The notes under the pieces were generated by a model that worked only from the letters and a program-made list of their open reading frames with translations, did no database searches and was not told the DNA's origin. A stretch of 64,000 bases of DNA, from assembly GCA_032717465.1 (NCBI GenBank), contig CM064653.1, positions 41,114,493 to 41,178,492 on the forward strand, written 5' to 3'. Of this stretch, positions 11,408-22,135 are shown piece after piece. A program made the position numbers and the translations under genes. Within the stretch, counting starts at the first letter, position 1, and each line of letters begins with the position of its first letter. Source of the stretch: Coenobita brevimanus. Its lineage: Eukaryota; Arthropoda; Malacostraca; Decapoda; Coenobitidae.

Positions 11408-11535
11408 TGGAGCAGGAGTTGCAATAATTTATAATACCAAGATATGCAACTCATTTCCCCTGGGTAGTCTCTCTCTCTCTCTCTCTCTCTCTCTGATTAA
11501 GCTTAGACTTATGAGGTTCCGCTGGCCAGGCAGGA
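11408..11535 (+). repeat. Family C module 3 carrying (CT)n
   Basis: TTATAATACCAAGATATGCA and GATTAAGCTTAGACTTATGA flank a (CT)14 tract at 11468-11494. That tract replaces the GCTGCCGTGCTGTCC core of the other modules. Confidence 0.6.
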
Positions 11536-11607
11536 GAAGGCGGAAGAAGGACATGCCAAAGACCAAGAACCCTGAAAATAATTATATCTGACGTAGGGAA
11601 TGACACA

Positions 11608-11610
<3 letters not shown>

Positions 11611-11681
<71 letters not shown>
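11611..11681. repeat. (GA)n microsatellite
   Basis: About 35 units in the purine spacer between C modules 3 and 4. Confidence 0.97.
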
Positions 11682-11683
<2 letters not shown>

Positions 11684-11763
11684 TAAGGAGGAAAGACATA
11701 CGAAGGACACACAAGGAATATACGAATTAGAAATGAACGAGGGAAGGAGTGAGCGAGTCTGAC

Positions 11764-11890
11764 GGCAGGAGAGGATGGCAGATGGCACAACAAACATTTT
11801 ATAACCCCAACAAACACAACCCAATTCCCGCTGGCTGCCGTGCTGTCCCTCTCGTTAAGTTGGAGGTTATGGAGGCACCAGGTCCAGGCG
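11764..11890 (+). repeat. Family C module 4
   Basis: ACAACAAACATTTTATAACC, CTGGCTGCCGTGCTGTCC and CGTTAAGTTGGAGGTTATGG are present in order. This is one of the best-preserved modules. Confidence 0.65.
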
Positions 11891-12200
11891 GAACGAAAAA
11901 ACCGGATGGATGTAAGAAAAAGCCGGAAGGATCTCAGAAAAAAACGGAAGGAGCTATTAAAAAACCGGAAGGATCCAAGAAAAAAACGGAATTATCTAAG
12001 AAAAAACCCGGAAGGATCAAAGAAAAAACCGGAAGGATCTAAGAAAAAAACCGGAAGGATCTAAGAAAAAAACGGAAGGATCTAAGAAAAAACCAGAAGG
12101 ATCTAAGAAAAACCGGAAGGATCCAAGAATAAACCGGAAGGATCTAAAAAAAAAAGGAAGGATCTAAGAGAGAACCCTGAAGACTCTAAGAAAAAACCCC
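11891..12200 (+). repeat. About 21-bp purine minisatellite
   Basis: About 14 units of CCGGAAGGATCTAAGAAAAA vary in A-run length. The Lys/Pro/Glu/Gly/Ser-rich frame across part of it shifts when the unit changes length, so it is not a gene. Confidence 0.92.
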
Positions 12201-12611
12201 GATAAAAGTCTGTGTCTGAAGAAATAAATGGCAGTGACGTGATGGAGACGGAAGATAGAATAAAAAAAAAAAAAAAAAAAGGAGAGAAACAAAGAGGAAA
12301 TATAAAATGGAGTAAACCCTGGGAGGCAGTGAATGGCAAAGAAGGAAAGGAGAGGAAAACATATTAAAGAAAAGGATACACATAAAGAAGAGAGAAATAC
12401 GAGCTGGCGTGATTCCAGCAAGAAGTGAATATGAGACAAGGAATGGCAGATGAGAGGCAAAGGGAAGACAAAAAAATACAGGAAATACTAAAATACGGAG
12501 AGAGAAACAGAGAAGATACTAAAGACAGAAAATTATCTAAGAAGCGATATCGAATGAAATGGCAAAATACGAAGAAACAGAGGAAGAACATGCACCAAAC
12601 AGACAATGATC
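12201..12611. repeat. A/G-rich spacer with an A run
   Basis: Contains poly(A) near 12261-12280 and degenerate purine sequence. No gene. Confidence 0.6.
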
Positions 12612-12800
12612 CAAGGAGTTGTACGGGCCTGAGATCTAGCACAACAAACCTAACACCATAACACCAACATATGCAATCCAATCCCCTACCCTTCCCCCAC
12701 CCCTTCCCCTACCCTTCCCCTACCCTTCCCCTACTCTTCCCCCACTCCAGGCCGCCATGCTGTTTCTGTGGCTAAGCTGGGAGTTATGTCGTACCAAGAC
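12612..12800 (+). repeat. Family C module 5 with an internal C-rich minisatellite
   Basis: ACAACAAACCTAACACCATA and CCGCCATGCTGTTTCTGTGG, then CTAAGCTGGGAGTTATG, identify the module. Between them about six 12-bp CTTCCCCTACCC units (12683-12748) sit where module 3 has (CT)n. Confidence 0.65.
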
Positions 12801-12844
12801 CTGCCTTCCTGATCTGCTTGCCTCACTGCCACGCACGTCCACTA

Positions 12845-13126
12845 GGCTAAAGCTGGAAGAAAGGGTTGGCGTGGGGGAGAGGGAGAGAGATAGAGGGATA
12901 AAGGGTGGGGGAGAGGGACAGAGAGAGAGGGATAAAGGGAGAGGGGGAGATATAAGAAGGGAGAGAAAAACGGAACGTAAAATGAGTGGGAGTCAAGATG
13001 GAAAAGTAGAGTAAGAATGGGGAGAGGTTAGGACGGAGTTGCTGTGGGGAGAAGAAGAGGACGCGTGGCGATGAGGAGACAGTTAAGAAGGGAGACAGCA
13101 AGACAGTAAAAAAGGTAGACAGCAAG

Positions 13127-13165
<39 letters not shown>

Positions 13166-13745
13166 TCGGTCACGTTAAGGTGAACGAAGTATGGTGGAAG
13201 ATAGAATGGATGATTATGAAGGAAATAAAGAATATCGGGAATAATATAACAAGAGGGAAAGTAATGTACGAAACAGAAAAGAAATATCAGAGGAGAGAAA
13301 ATCGAGAGACTGGAGAGAAGAGGAGAGGAGGACTGTAGTGAGACGACAGGGATTTGGAGAGGAGGGAGGAGACTGGGGAGGAGGGGAGAGAAAAACTAGG
13401 AACTGGGGAGACGGGAAGAGGAGGAAGGGGAACGAAGGAAACAGCAGGATGATAGGGAACGGAAGGGATAGGGACTGGGAAGAAGGAGAGAGGCAAGAGA
13501 ACAGGAAGAAATCAAGAGGAGGAATGAGGGAAGATGAGAAGAGCAGGGAAAACGGAAAGGTAAGAAGAGGAAAGGTGAAGAAGGGGAGGGAGTGGAAGAC
13601 AAAATAAAAACGGAACGCAGAAAGAAAGAGAAGAAGAATGAAGAGAGAAGACGAGAGGGGGGAGTGAAGAGGGTAAAAGATGTGAGAATAGGAGGGAAAG
13701 AGAAGAGAAGAGAGGAGGCCAAGGGATTAGGAAGAGGAGAAACTG
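12845..13745. repeat. Purine-rich low-complexity tract with (GA)n
   Basis: Degenerate GAGGGATAAAGGG-type units lie near 12890-12960 and a (GA)n array at 13130-13161. The remainder is A/G-rich without a gene. Confidence 0.8.
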
Positions 13746-13753
13746 AAAGGAAA

Positions 13754-13832
13754 CGACAGTAGTAATATCAACAAATGCATCCTAAACTCCGCCCGGCTAT
13801 CCTGGGTTAAGCTCAAAGTTACAACACTATCC
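13754..13832 (+). repeat. Family C module 6, shortened
   Basis: TATCAACAAATGCATCCTAA, CCCGGCTATCCTGGGTTAAG and CAAAGTTACAAC match the family, with the core shortened. Confidence 0.5.
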
Positions 13833-13860
13833 CACTCCTCTCTCTCTCTTTTCCTTCTTC

Positions 13861-13990
13861 TGACAGGGAAAGAGGGGCGAGGGAGCAGGGAGAGGGAAGG
13901 GGAGGAGAGAGCAGAGAGAGGGAAAGGGAGGAGAGATGAGGGGGGAAGGAAAGGGGAGGGGTGAGGGTGAGAGGGAAAGAAGGCTTGGGA
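13861..13990. repeat. Purine tract
   Basis: Nearly pure A/G. It opens the alternating purine/pyrimidine series that runs to 16.45 kb. Confidence 0.8.
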
Positions 13991-14029
13991 GCAAAACGCT
14001 GGGAGAGTTTAGTGTTGCAAGCAGCTGTG

Positions 14030-14660
14030 ATCTTCTTACACCCTCCCTTCTCTCCTCTCCTCTCTCCCTTCTCCTTCATTCCCTCGTTTCCCTCCCCCTC
14101 CCCCCATCTCTCTCCCTTTCACCCTCTGCTACGTCACCCCCTTTGCCTTATTCATCTCCTCTCTCCCTTCCACTTTATTCTCCCCTCTTTGTTTCTCTCA
14201 CACCTCTTTTCCTCTCTCCTCTCTTTCTCTCTCCGCCTCTCTCCCTTCCCACTCTATACCCTCTCACTCTCAATCACCATCCCTCGTTTCTCTATTCCAC
14301 CTCTGTCTATCACTTCCTCCCCCATCTCACCCCTCTCTCCCTCTTCCTCCCTAATCCCTCCCTCTCTCTCCTTCTCTTCCTCCCTAATCCCTCCTTCCCT
14401 CCCTCTCTCTCTTTCTCTTCCTCCCTAATCCCTCCTTCCCTCCCTCTCTCTCTCTTTCTCTTCCTCCCTAATCCCTCCCTCCCTCTCTCTCTCTCTCTCT
14501 CTCTCATCCTCCCCCATCCTCACTCTCTCCCTCTTCCTCCCTAATCCCTCCCACTCTCTCCCTTTTCCTCCCTAATCCCTCCCTCCCTCTCTCCTCCTCC
14601 TCCATCCCTCCCTTTCTATCTCCCTTCTTCCGGCATTCCCCCTCCCTCTCTCTCTCTCAC
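14030..14660. repeat. Pyrimidine tract with a CCTAATCCCTCC minisatellite
   Basis: Almost entirely C/T on the plus strand. TCTTCCTCCCTAATCCCTCC recurs seven or more times between about 14340 and 14590 with CT-rich spacers. Confidence 0.88.
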
Positions 14661-14702
14661 CAGGAAACTTTCAGGAGGGGACACCACCTCAGAATCACTT
14701 AC

Positions 14703-14777
14703 CCCGCAAAGACGCGAACCCGGGTCCCGTGATTAGGGGGACGGGATCCACCAAACAGGCTTCCGGGGTGACGGTGG
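14703..14777 (-). other. Candidate 75-bp internal exon
   Basis: On the minus strand the segment is bounded by TCCCCTCCCTTAG (acceptor, AG at 14779-14778) and GCGGG|GTAAGTGATT (donor GT at 14702-14701). About 700 nt of pyrimidine-rich sequence precede the acceptor. Its composition is balanced, unlike both flanks. Two of three frames are open. One gives TVTPEACLVDPVPLITGPGF and a few more residues. The other contains PGSLFGGSRPPNHGTR. I recognise neither. GGGTTCGCGTC inside also resembles a pol III B box, so a SINE fragment is an alternative. Splice-site quality is what I see; use as an exon is inference. Confidence 0.3.
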
Positions 14778-14779
14778 CT

Positions 14780-15478
14780 AAGGGAGGGGAAAATGAAAGG
14801 GAAATGGAGGTGAGAGGAAGGGAAATGGAGGAAAGGGGAAGGGAAATGGAGGGGAGGGGAAGGGAAATGGAGGGGAGGGGAGGGAAAATGGAAAGCAGGA
14901 GGAGATAGCAGTAAGGAGAGGGATGAGTGAAAGGGTGACAGGAGGAGGGAGAAAAACAAATGATGAATAAGGGGCAGTGAAAGGAAAGAGTGGGAGAAAA
15001 GGGGAAGGGAAATAATTGAGAGGAGAGAAAAGGGGAAAGAATGCGTGTATGAAAGAAGGCAGCGTGGAAGTAAGAAGGGGAGAGAGAAAGGGTAAGAGGA
15101 AAGGTGAGGGAAGGGGCGAGAGGGAGAGGAAAGAGGAGGGAAAGGGCAAGAGGAAGAGGAGACAGAAAGGAAGGAGGAGGAGAAGGAGGAGGGAGACTAA
15201 GGGGAAGGGAAAGAGGGGGAAAGAGAAAGCGGAAAGGAAGGGGCAAAGTAGGGAGAAGAAAGGATGAAGGGAGAGGGAGGGGGAGAGAAAAAATGTGACG
15301 GAAAGGGGAAGAGGAAAGGAAACGGAAGGAAGTTGCATGAGGGGAGAGTGAGACAGAAAGGAGGGAGAGGAGGGAAAGGGAGAGAGAATGAGACAGAAAG
15401 GAGGAGGAGGAGGAGGGAGAGGAAGAGAAAAGGTGGGCGGGAGAGGGGGAAGAAGGGGGGTGGGGGGAGGGGGGGCGT
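14780..15478. repeat. Purine tract with a 20-bp minisatellite and G-rich edge
   Basis: GGGAAATGGAGGGGAGGGGA-type units repeat about five times at 14797-14890. The rest is A/G. The 3' edge (15456-15476) has three long G runs with single-base loops that could form a G-quadruplex. Confidence 0.85.
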
Positions 15479-15539
15479 TCTGTGTTCACATTAATTATTC
15501 AGGCAGAACAAATTTTGGCTGGTCTGAGAGGCACCAGGC

Positions 15540-16340
15540 CCGTCGCCCTCCACTCCCTCATTCATTCACCCTCCTTCCCATTCCTGTGTACCGCTCCTTC
15601 CTTCTCACTCTCCTTCTCTACCTTTCCTTCCCTCTCTCCTCTCCTTCTCTACCTCTCTTTCCTTTCCTCGCACCCTCCTTCTTTCTCAGCATCCTTCTTC
15701 TCCACTTTTCCTTCTTTTTCACCATCTTCTTCTCTACCTTGCATTCCCTCTCTTTGCTTCACCCTCCCTTCTTCACCTTCATTCCCTCTCTCCTCTCCTT
15801 CATTTCTCTTTGCCTTTCCTTCCTTCCTTCACTACCTTCCTTTCCCTCTTTCCTGTCCCTTATTTCTCTCTACCATTCCTTCCCTTCCTCTATTTCCTCT
15901 CATTCTCTTTCTTCTCCCTCATTTCCCTTTTATCTTTCCTTCCCTTCCTTCTCCTTTCCTTCTCTCCCTCATTTCTCTCTACCTTTCCCTCCTCTCCTGC
16001 TTCCCCCATTACTCTCTCAATTTCATTCTCTCCCATCATCAATCATTCCTTCAACTATTCCTTCATTCCTCTATTATTATCATTATCATTATTATTTTTA
16101 TTATTAATATTATTATTATCACTTTGTTTTTTCCTTCCTTTTTCTTTTTATATTTTCACTTATCTCGTTCAACTTCTTCTCTTGTTAAATACCTTTCTAT
16201 ACGTCTCTCTCTCTCTCTCTCTCAACCTCTAATATTTAACCATCTCTCCTTACCTCCATCACTCTTTCGCCAACCCGTCCACTCTTCTTTCCACTCTTCA
16301 TTCCTCTCCTCTCTTATTCTTTTCCATCTCTATCATCCGT
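15540..16340. repeat. Pyrimidine tract
   Basis: C/T-rich with TTCCTTCCCTCTC variants, plus a (TTA)-like patch at 16075-16110. Long plus-strand Ser/Phe/Leu frames are artefacts. Confidence 0.85.
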
Positions 16341-16402
16341 AATTTTTTTCAGACCCTTCTCCGCACGGGCATTTTGCTTTTCTGTGTTCGCCCTTTCATA
16401 CG

Positions 16403-16448
<46 letters not shown>
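16403..16448. repeat. (CT)n microsatellite
   Basis: About 22 units with one TT interruption. A shorter (CT)n lies at 16205-16223. Confidence 0.95.
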
Positions 16449-17130
16449 ACCTACAAATATATTAAATACGGAAACAGAATAAATATACCTCCTACGGCGC
16501 CTTCAGTAACCTTAATTTAGTTTATCATCATCATCATCATCGTAACTATATTTCTCTTTCATATATTTTGTGGCCATGATCAAGAAACAAAAGGAAACTA
16601 CGATAAGAAAGCAAGATAACAGAAACTCTAATCTTACATATCTATCTATCTATAAATGAAAACACGGAGAATGAAGGAGAAATGAACGACTTAGCACACA
16701 CAAAAATAAGAATACATACCACATAAATATAAGGTGCCTGACTAGGAAAATGTTAGGTAGCCAAGCACATATATACGGAAGAAAAATAAGGTTCCAAATG
16801 AATAAAATGGGAGTGAAGGGGAAAAAAAAGGAGTGAAGGGGAAACAAGATGAATTAACCCAACAGGTGCAGGAAGGTAATAGTAACACAGGAATAAACAA
16901 CAAAAAAATATACAAGGTGTGTGGTGGAAATAAAAGGTCATCCAGGAGATATAATACAAATAAAAAAAATAATAAATTGGTAAAAGATCAGACAAGAGAA
17001 AAATTAACCGCTATAATAAGCATAAAACATAAATATAAACAAATGAATATAGTGAGTGAAGAAAAAGAGAGAGAAAACAAGGCGCCATTCCCCAGGGTCG
17101 CATGGAAAAACAGGGCTTTTCTTCTGGCTT
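16449..17130. other. No gene; AT-rich mixed sequence
   Basis: Contains (ATC)5 near 16527, (TATC)3 near 16641 and A-rich stretches. No supported gene. Confidence 0.5.
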
Positions 17131-17145
17131 TTCTTTTATACCTCA

Positions 17146-18290
17146 CACACAAGCCATCTGTCCCTCCATCCCTCCCTACCTCCTCTGCTCTCTTACCCTC
17201 TTCCCTCCATTCCTCCATTCTCTATTCTCTTCCCTCCATCCCTCCCTTCTCTGTTCTTTCCCCTCCACATCTTCTCCCTCTACACGTTTACTTTCTTCTC
17301 TCTGCTCTTATATATTCTTCTTTCCATTTCTTCCTTTTCTCTGTTATTTCCCCCACTTCCCTGTTATTCTCTCCTCTTCCTTCTCTTTCCCCCTTTCCCC
17401 CCTCTCCTTCCTCCATTCTTTTCCTCTTCTCTCTCCTCTCATTCCTTCCCTGCCTTCTCTTTCTCCCTCTCTCTTTCCTCCATTCTTTTCCTCTTCTCAC
17501 TCCCCTCAGTCCTCCCCTATCTTCCCTTTCTCTCTCTTCCTTTCATTCCTCTCTTCCCTTACTGCTTCCTCCCCTTCCTCCATTCCGGATTTCTTTCCCT
17601 CTTCCCTTTCTCTCTTCTCCCCTCTTCTGTCTTCCCTCCTTCCCCCATTCTCTCATCCTCCATTCCTTCCCCCCCCCCTCTTTTACCCTTTCATTCATTC
17701 TTTCCCTCCCTTTTCCATTCTATTCTTCTCTTTCCCTCCTCCCTCCTCCATTCTCCTCCTCTTCCCTTCCTACCTGCTCCATTCTTCTCTTTCCCTCCTC
17801 ACTCCTCCATTCTTTACCTGCTCCCCTCCTCCCTCCACCATTATTTTCCTCTCTCCCCTTCCATCCTTCCTTCCTCCCCCTCCATCCTTTTCTTCTCTTC
17901 CCTCCCTCTTTCCACCCTTCTTTCCCTGTTTCCTCTACATTTCCCCACCTTCCCCTTGCCTTCCTCAACCTCATTTTTTTCTTCTCTTCCTTCCCTCTTT
18001 CCACCATTTCCTTCTCTTCCTCCTCCATTCCTTCCCTTTTTCTCATTTTTCCCTCTTCCATTCATTTTCTCTCCATCTTTCGTACTCTTGTTTATTCTTC
18101 TCCCTTCCTCTTATTTGCACCCCCCTTCCCTTCCTCCTCCATTACCCTCACCTCTCTCTCTCTCGTAAACAGTCTCCCCTTTCAAGTTTCGCAGCACTTC
18201 ACTCAGTTCCTCTGTCTTCTCTCCATCTTCCCCTCTCGTCTATCCTCCTCCCATCCCCCTTTCCTCTTGTTCAACCACTGACAACAAATT
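17146..18290. repeat. 1.1-kb pyrimidine tract
   Basis: C/T-rich on the plus strand with TCCTCCATTC and TTCCCTCC recurring irregularly. All three plus frames are open over hundreds of codons because TAA, TAG and TGA are scarce. These are not genes. Confidence 0.9.
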
Positions 18291-18327
18291 ACCTATGCAG
18301 TCTATGCCCATCTCAAAATCTTGCGTT

Positions 18328-18613
18328 AACCCCTTCAATACAATGATGAGTTGCTATGTATGTATGTATGTATGTACTGTACCCTATGCATTTACCTACC
18401 TACCTACCTACTTACCTATCAATCTATTTCTTTTCTTTTTTTTTTTTTGGCTGTTTCCAGAAAAGTTATATCGCGTTAAGAGAGATTTTCGAACTGGTGG
18501 TGCTAGACATCGCTTTCGCCAACCTCTCTACTACAAGGGAACTCTCCTAAGATGGTTTAAAGTCTTAGGCGGCAACAAGAATATGATGAAAAACAAGTCA
18601 TCGTTATTGACGG
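18328..18613 (+). repeat. Family A copy expanded by TATG and ACCT repeats
   Basis: AACCCCTTCAATACAATGAT opens it. (TATG)n and (CTAC)n simple sequence plus a T run fill the left arm. TTTTCGAACTGGTGGTG and GGCGGCAACAAGAATATGAT mark the centre and right arm, and GTCATCGTTATTGACGG closes it. Confidence 0.65.
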
Positions 18614-18615
18614 TC

Positions 18616-18617
<2 letters not shown>

Positions 18618-18652
<35 letters not shown>
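18618..18652. repeat. Poly(T) run
   Basis: About 34 T residues sit at the junction of two family A fragments. Confidence 0.9.
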
Positions 18653-18657
<5 letters not shown>

Positions 18658-18708
18658 ATTAAACCGTCTGGCAGTGACAAGACTAGGACAAGTCATCGTA
18701 TTGAAGAG
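18653..18708 (+). repeat. Family A right half
   Basis: GAATTAAACCGTCTGGCAGT is followed by AAGTCATCGTATTGAAGAG. Confidence 0.6.
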
Positions 18709-18710
18709 TG

Positions 18711-18775
18711 CTCTACTATAAGCTGAATTAAATCGTCTAACAGTAGTGGCAGTATAATATCTATGACGTCAGAGT
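18711..18775 (+). repeat. Family A right half with perfect CRE octamer
   Basis: CTATAAGCTGAATTAAATCG and TAACAGTAGTGGCAG precede TGACGTCA at 18764-18771. Confidence 0.6.
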
Positions 18776-18854
18776 ATAACATCTAAGAAGTAGGAATGGT
18801 TCAGGCAGGGAATCGACTATCTTCCCTGTTTTTGTCTGTCTAACAAGCCATTAC

Positions 18855-19056
18855 CCAAGGTTTAATTTCATCCTTCATACTTACTACAATCAGACAACTT
18901 TACTGAGCTTTGGAAAGACCTCTAGAAAAGTTTGAAAAGGGGGGATGCTGAATCTAATTCCTACAATTTAAAAAAAAAAAAAAAAAAAACTGCTGAAAAA
19001 AAAATCGTCTGGAGGTAGCACGAATCGAAATTAATATCATCGTACTGAACTGGTTA
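18855..19056 (+). repeat. Family A copy with internal poly(A)
   Basis: Left inner arm CAGACAACTTTACTGAGCTT is at 18891. The right arm AAAATCGTCTGGAGGTAGCA is at 19001 and the end CATCGTACTGAACTGGTTA near 19052. Two A runs lie between. Confidence 0.65.
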
Positions 19057-19298
19057 TCTAAACATACCGTATCTCCGATGGTTCAACTTTTCCGCGATGT
19101 GTCCACCAAAATTAACAAAGACAATAAATTTCCAAGCGTAGTAAAATCGTAAACGGACGGGCCAGGCACATTAACACAGAGGATGGCTTGGTTTATCTGT
19201 TTGTCACTAATCTCGCTGGGTAAATGATGGACCTAAATGCAGCACTGAATGTTGATCAGGTGAAAGCAACTACTTTAATCAGAAAATGTAGCTACAAA

Positions 19299-19300
<2 letters not shown>

Positions 19301-19358
<58 letters not shown>

Positions 19359-19371
19359 CTCTCTCTCTCTC
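19301..19371. repeat. Compound (CA)n(CT)n microsatellite
   Basis: About 27 CA units run directly into 8 CT units. It lies in the left-arm position of the adjoining family A fragment. Confidence 0.96.
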
Positions 19372-19440
19372 GTATTTATATTTATTACTCTTCCTATATC
19401 CAGACAATTTTATTTGGGTTGGGAGAGACATTTTAGTTTT
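19372..19440 (+). repeat. Family A left inner arm
   Basis: CCAGACAATTTTATTTGGGT is followed by GGGAGAGACATTTTAG. The outer arm appears replaced by the microsatellite. Confidence 0.6.
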
Positions 19441-19561
19441 AAAACGTCGCGTACAAGTTCATTCTCCTTCACTACCAAAGATTCTACCAAAGTTGCATTA
19501 AAAAAAAAAATGGTGGCAGTCTAATTAAAACAAGACATGTCACCGGATATGAGTGATTTAT

Positions 19562-19690
19562 CAATTCACTACGACTTCGTCTTTTATTTCACTCGTCCTG
19601 TTCCCAGATAATATTCTTCGCCTTAAAGAAGCACACTAGTACGAATGGGTTAATGAGGACTACAGTTAACCCATCTAGTTTGATAAGACA
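19562..19690 (+). repeat. Family A left half plus centre
   Basis: CAATTCACTACGACTTCGTC and CCCAGATAATATTCTTCGCC are followed by GGGTTAATGAGGACTAC and GTTAACCCATCTAG, the inverted central pair. Confidence 0.5.
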
Positions 19691-19944
19691 CCCATAGGTA
19701 AGAGTATATCAGTGTACGTCACAATAATCATGGGCTTAAAATTTATGGGTACGTCCTCCCATCTCTTCAACGCTGGTTCAATCTTCCACGCTTCGTATCA
19801 TTCGCCCTAGACATCCTTTATTCATCCTGTCTTTAGGTACAAGCCTTAAGAAAATTTTACAGGAATTACATTAATCTGGGGAAACCGTGGATTGTGGGCT
19901 AGACAGTGAAAACTTATTGTCACATGTAAAATATTAGAGTCAAA

Positions 19945-20003
19945 TGGCCACCCCCTGCGGGATTATGGCGTCTGGCAGTAGATAGACAGATAGATAGATA
20001 GAA
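19945..20003 (+). mobile_element. Short 3' end of RTE-like LINE with GATA tail
   Basis: TGGCCACCCCCTGCGGGATT, then ATGGCGTCTGGCAG, matches the last ~35 bp of the retrotransposon copy at 46.3 kb (CGGCCACCCTTTGCGGGATT then AGGGCGTCGGGC). It is followed by (GATA)n with GACA variants. It is a very short 5'-truncated copy. Confidence 0.7.
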
Positions 20004-20240
20004 AATATTAGATTACATATGTCTAAGTATTATTAATTAGCCTAAGTTGGTTTGACCTCATTTCAAAGGAAGGATAACTACATACTGCACATCCTAAAAA
20101 GTTAATTTTAATTTTATTTGTAATTCTCCCTCATTACTTACACCCAGCTCCTTAATTCCACCCCCCCCCCGTCACTCCACAGGCCGTCACATACTCCACC
20201 TTTAACTCCACTCGACCTAACTTCAAAGCAAGAAAAAGTG
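20004..20240. other. No recognisable feature
   Basis: AT-rich sequence with a C9 run near 20162. No gene. Confidence 0.5.
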
Positions 20241-21650
20241 TATATTTACTACATGTAACCATTTTAATTCTATACGTGTTCCTTCTCGCCTCGCTGTTTC
20301 ACAACCAACTGTTCTCTTCTGTCTTCACGCATTCCACCAGCTCCCACACACCTACCCTATGCTCCACCTTTAACATTCTACATCCTCTCTCCCCCATGAT
20401 CCGTTCACACACACCCTATCTCCCCCCCATCCCTCTTCCTCCTCCCTCACTCTCCCTCTTCCTACCCTCTCCCTTCCCCTTCCTGCTATTCTATCCTTGT
20501 CAACTCACAATAGTTCTGTTAGTTAAACCCTTCCTTCCAACAAACAGCCATGACAGGACGAACAGGTCCGTTGCTGTTTGCTTTCATTTTTATTGCTTTG
20601 TACTGCTTTATTCCTCCTCTCTTCGTATCTCTCCACGCTGTCCCTCCCCCACTCCATCTATCCCACTCACCGCTCCGTCCTCCTTCCCCACTCCCTCCAC
20701 TCTCCTCCTCTTCCTCTCTATTCATTCTCTCCCCCCTCCTACTCCGTCCGGTATCCCCATCACCCTATTCTATCCCTTCCCAAGTTGCAGACACCAACCC
20801 TCTTTGCATCTCCGTCTCTCGCCACCCTCTCCTTCTCCATCCCTTCCATCTCCCCCATGATGTCCCCTCACCAGTTCTCCACATCAACCTCATCATTTCC
20901 TACCTCCTCTCATTTACATTCCACAGCCATCCCTTCTTCCCTATTCTTATCTCACATCTCTGCTCTCTCTATCAGTATTCTCTCCTTCCCTATTCATATC
21001 TCATCTCCCAACTCCCTTTCCTTATCAATCATTCTCTTTGTCCCTACTTATAACACCCCTCATTCCTTATCTGTATCACCTTCCACTCTTTCTCTGTTCG
21101 CATTTTATCCTTTCCTTCTTTTTTCCCCCCCTCTTCATGATCATCACACCAATCTCACTTCCTCTTCCACTCGACCCTCTTTACCTCCATCTCTTCCTCT
21201 TCCCTTCCTCCTATACAATTTCCTCCGTTACAACTCGCCAGTCCCAGTCCTCCTCCTTCTCCCTTTCTTCATCATGCCCTTTTCCCCATTCGTTTCACCA
21301 TCCCCTCTTCCCTTCTACTTCTCAATACCCACCTTCCCCACAGCTTTACCTTCCGTCTTCCCCACGCCTCCTTCCCTTCGATTCACCATTTCCCCTCTCC
21401 CCTTCTCCTCCTTCGATTCGCCTTTCTCCCCTCCTCCCTTTCCCCACATTCCTTCTCCCAGCCAGCTCTCACACCCCTGCCCCACCCCACTTGCCTCTCC
21501 CCTTCGCCCAACTTCCACTTCCTCAATCTCCCCTCCACCAAACCCCTGACCCCGACCAATTCCCCCCCCCCCCCGCCAGCTCCCACACCCCAATCCCGTC
21601 CCACCTGCTTCCCCTCCCACTGCACAGAGCCAAACTCCCGCGACTAATTA
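20240..21650. repeat. 1.4-kb pyrimidine/C-rich tract
   Basis: C/T-rich with some A and G-poor on the plus strand. It includes a C14 run near 21562. Long Pro/Ser/Leu frames are artefacts. Confidence 0.85.
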
Positions 21651-21678
21651 AGAAAACACCACTAATTTATGCCACCTG

Positions 21679-21680
<2 letters not shown>

Positions 21681-21756
<76 letters not shown>
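21681..21756. repeat. (GT)n microsatellite
   Basis: About 38 perfect units. Confidence 0.97.
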
Positions 21757-21758
<2 letters not shown>

Positions 21759-21821
21759 CTAAGTGATGTGTACCGAGGTTTATATGTAAGTACTAAGCTT
21801 AAACCCCAACTGGATTACTTT

Positions 21822-21920
21822 TATCCCTTTACGCAATATCTAAACGATTTTATTCACCTTTGATTTCCTTGGCCTGGAGAAGGTAAATACAGCTTTCAAT
21901 AACCCCTTCACTACTATACT
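21822..21920 (+). repeat. Family A left half plus centre
   Basis: CTAAACGATTTTATTCACCT is at 21840 and AACCCCTTCACTACTA at 21901. The right half is replaced by the start of a family B copy. Confidence 0.6.
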
Positions 21921-22135
21921 CTGTTCACTTTAACTTGGGCTAAAATTGTCATCCCTCCATCTTGATGCTAAGTTGTAATTCGATTAAGACTTGAAGACGA
22001 TGCTAGTCACGAAGAAGTACTACAGAGGGGACGCAGAGCCAGTGTTGTTTTTTATCTGCCACTGAGTACGTGAAATAAGCTGCAAGAGGATGAATGCTTA
22101 GGCCAGGTTGATGTGAATGTACTACAGCTGGCTCT
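21917..22135 (+). repeat. Family B dispersed repeat, copy 1
   Basis: Shares in order with copies at 23.7 and 25.1 kb: ACTCTGTTCACTTTAAC, CCATCTTGATGCTAAG, GCTAGTCACGAAG and GTGAAATAAGCTGCAAGAGG, with CTACAG at the end. It has no coding capacity. The unit is about 210 bp. Confidence 0.6.

Noticed and set aside
11749..12064. Lys/Pro/Glu/Gly/Ser heptad-like frame (KKPEGSKKKT)
   Set aside because: It follows a 21-bp minisatellite whose A runs vary in length and break the frame. The upstream part is a satellite module.
17056..18346. Open frames up to 482 codons in the pyrimidine tract
   Set aside because: All three plus frames are open together and give Ser/Pro/Leu/Phe-only peptides, which reflects composition rather than selection.
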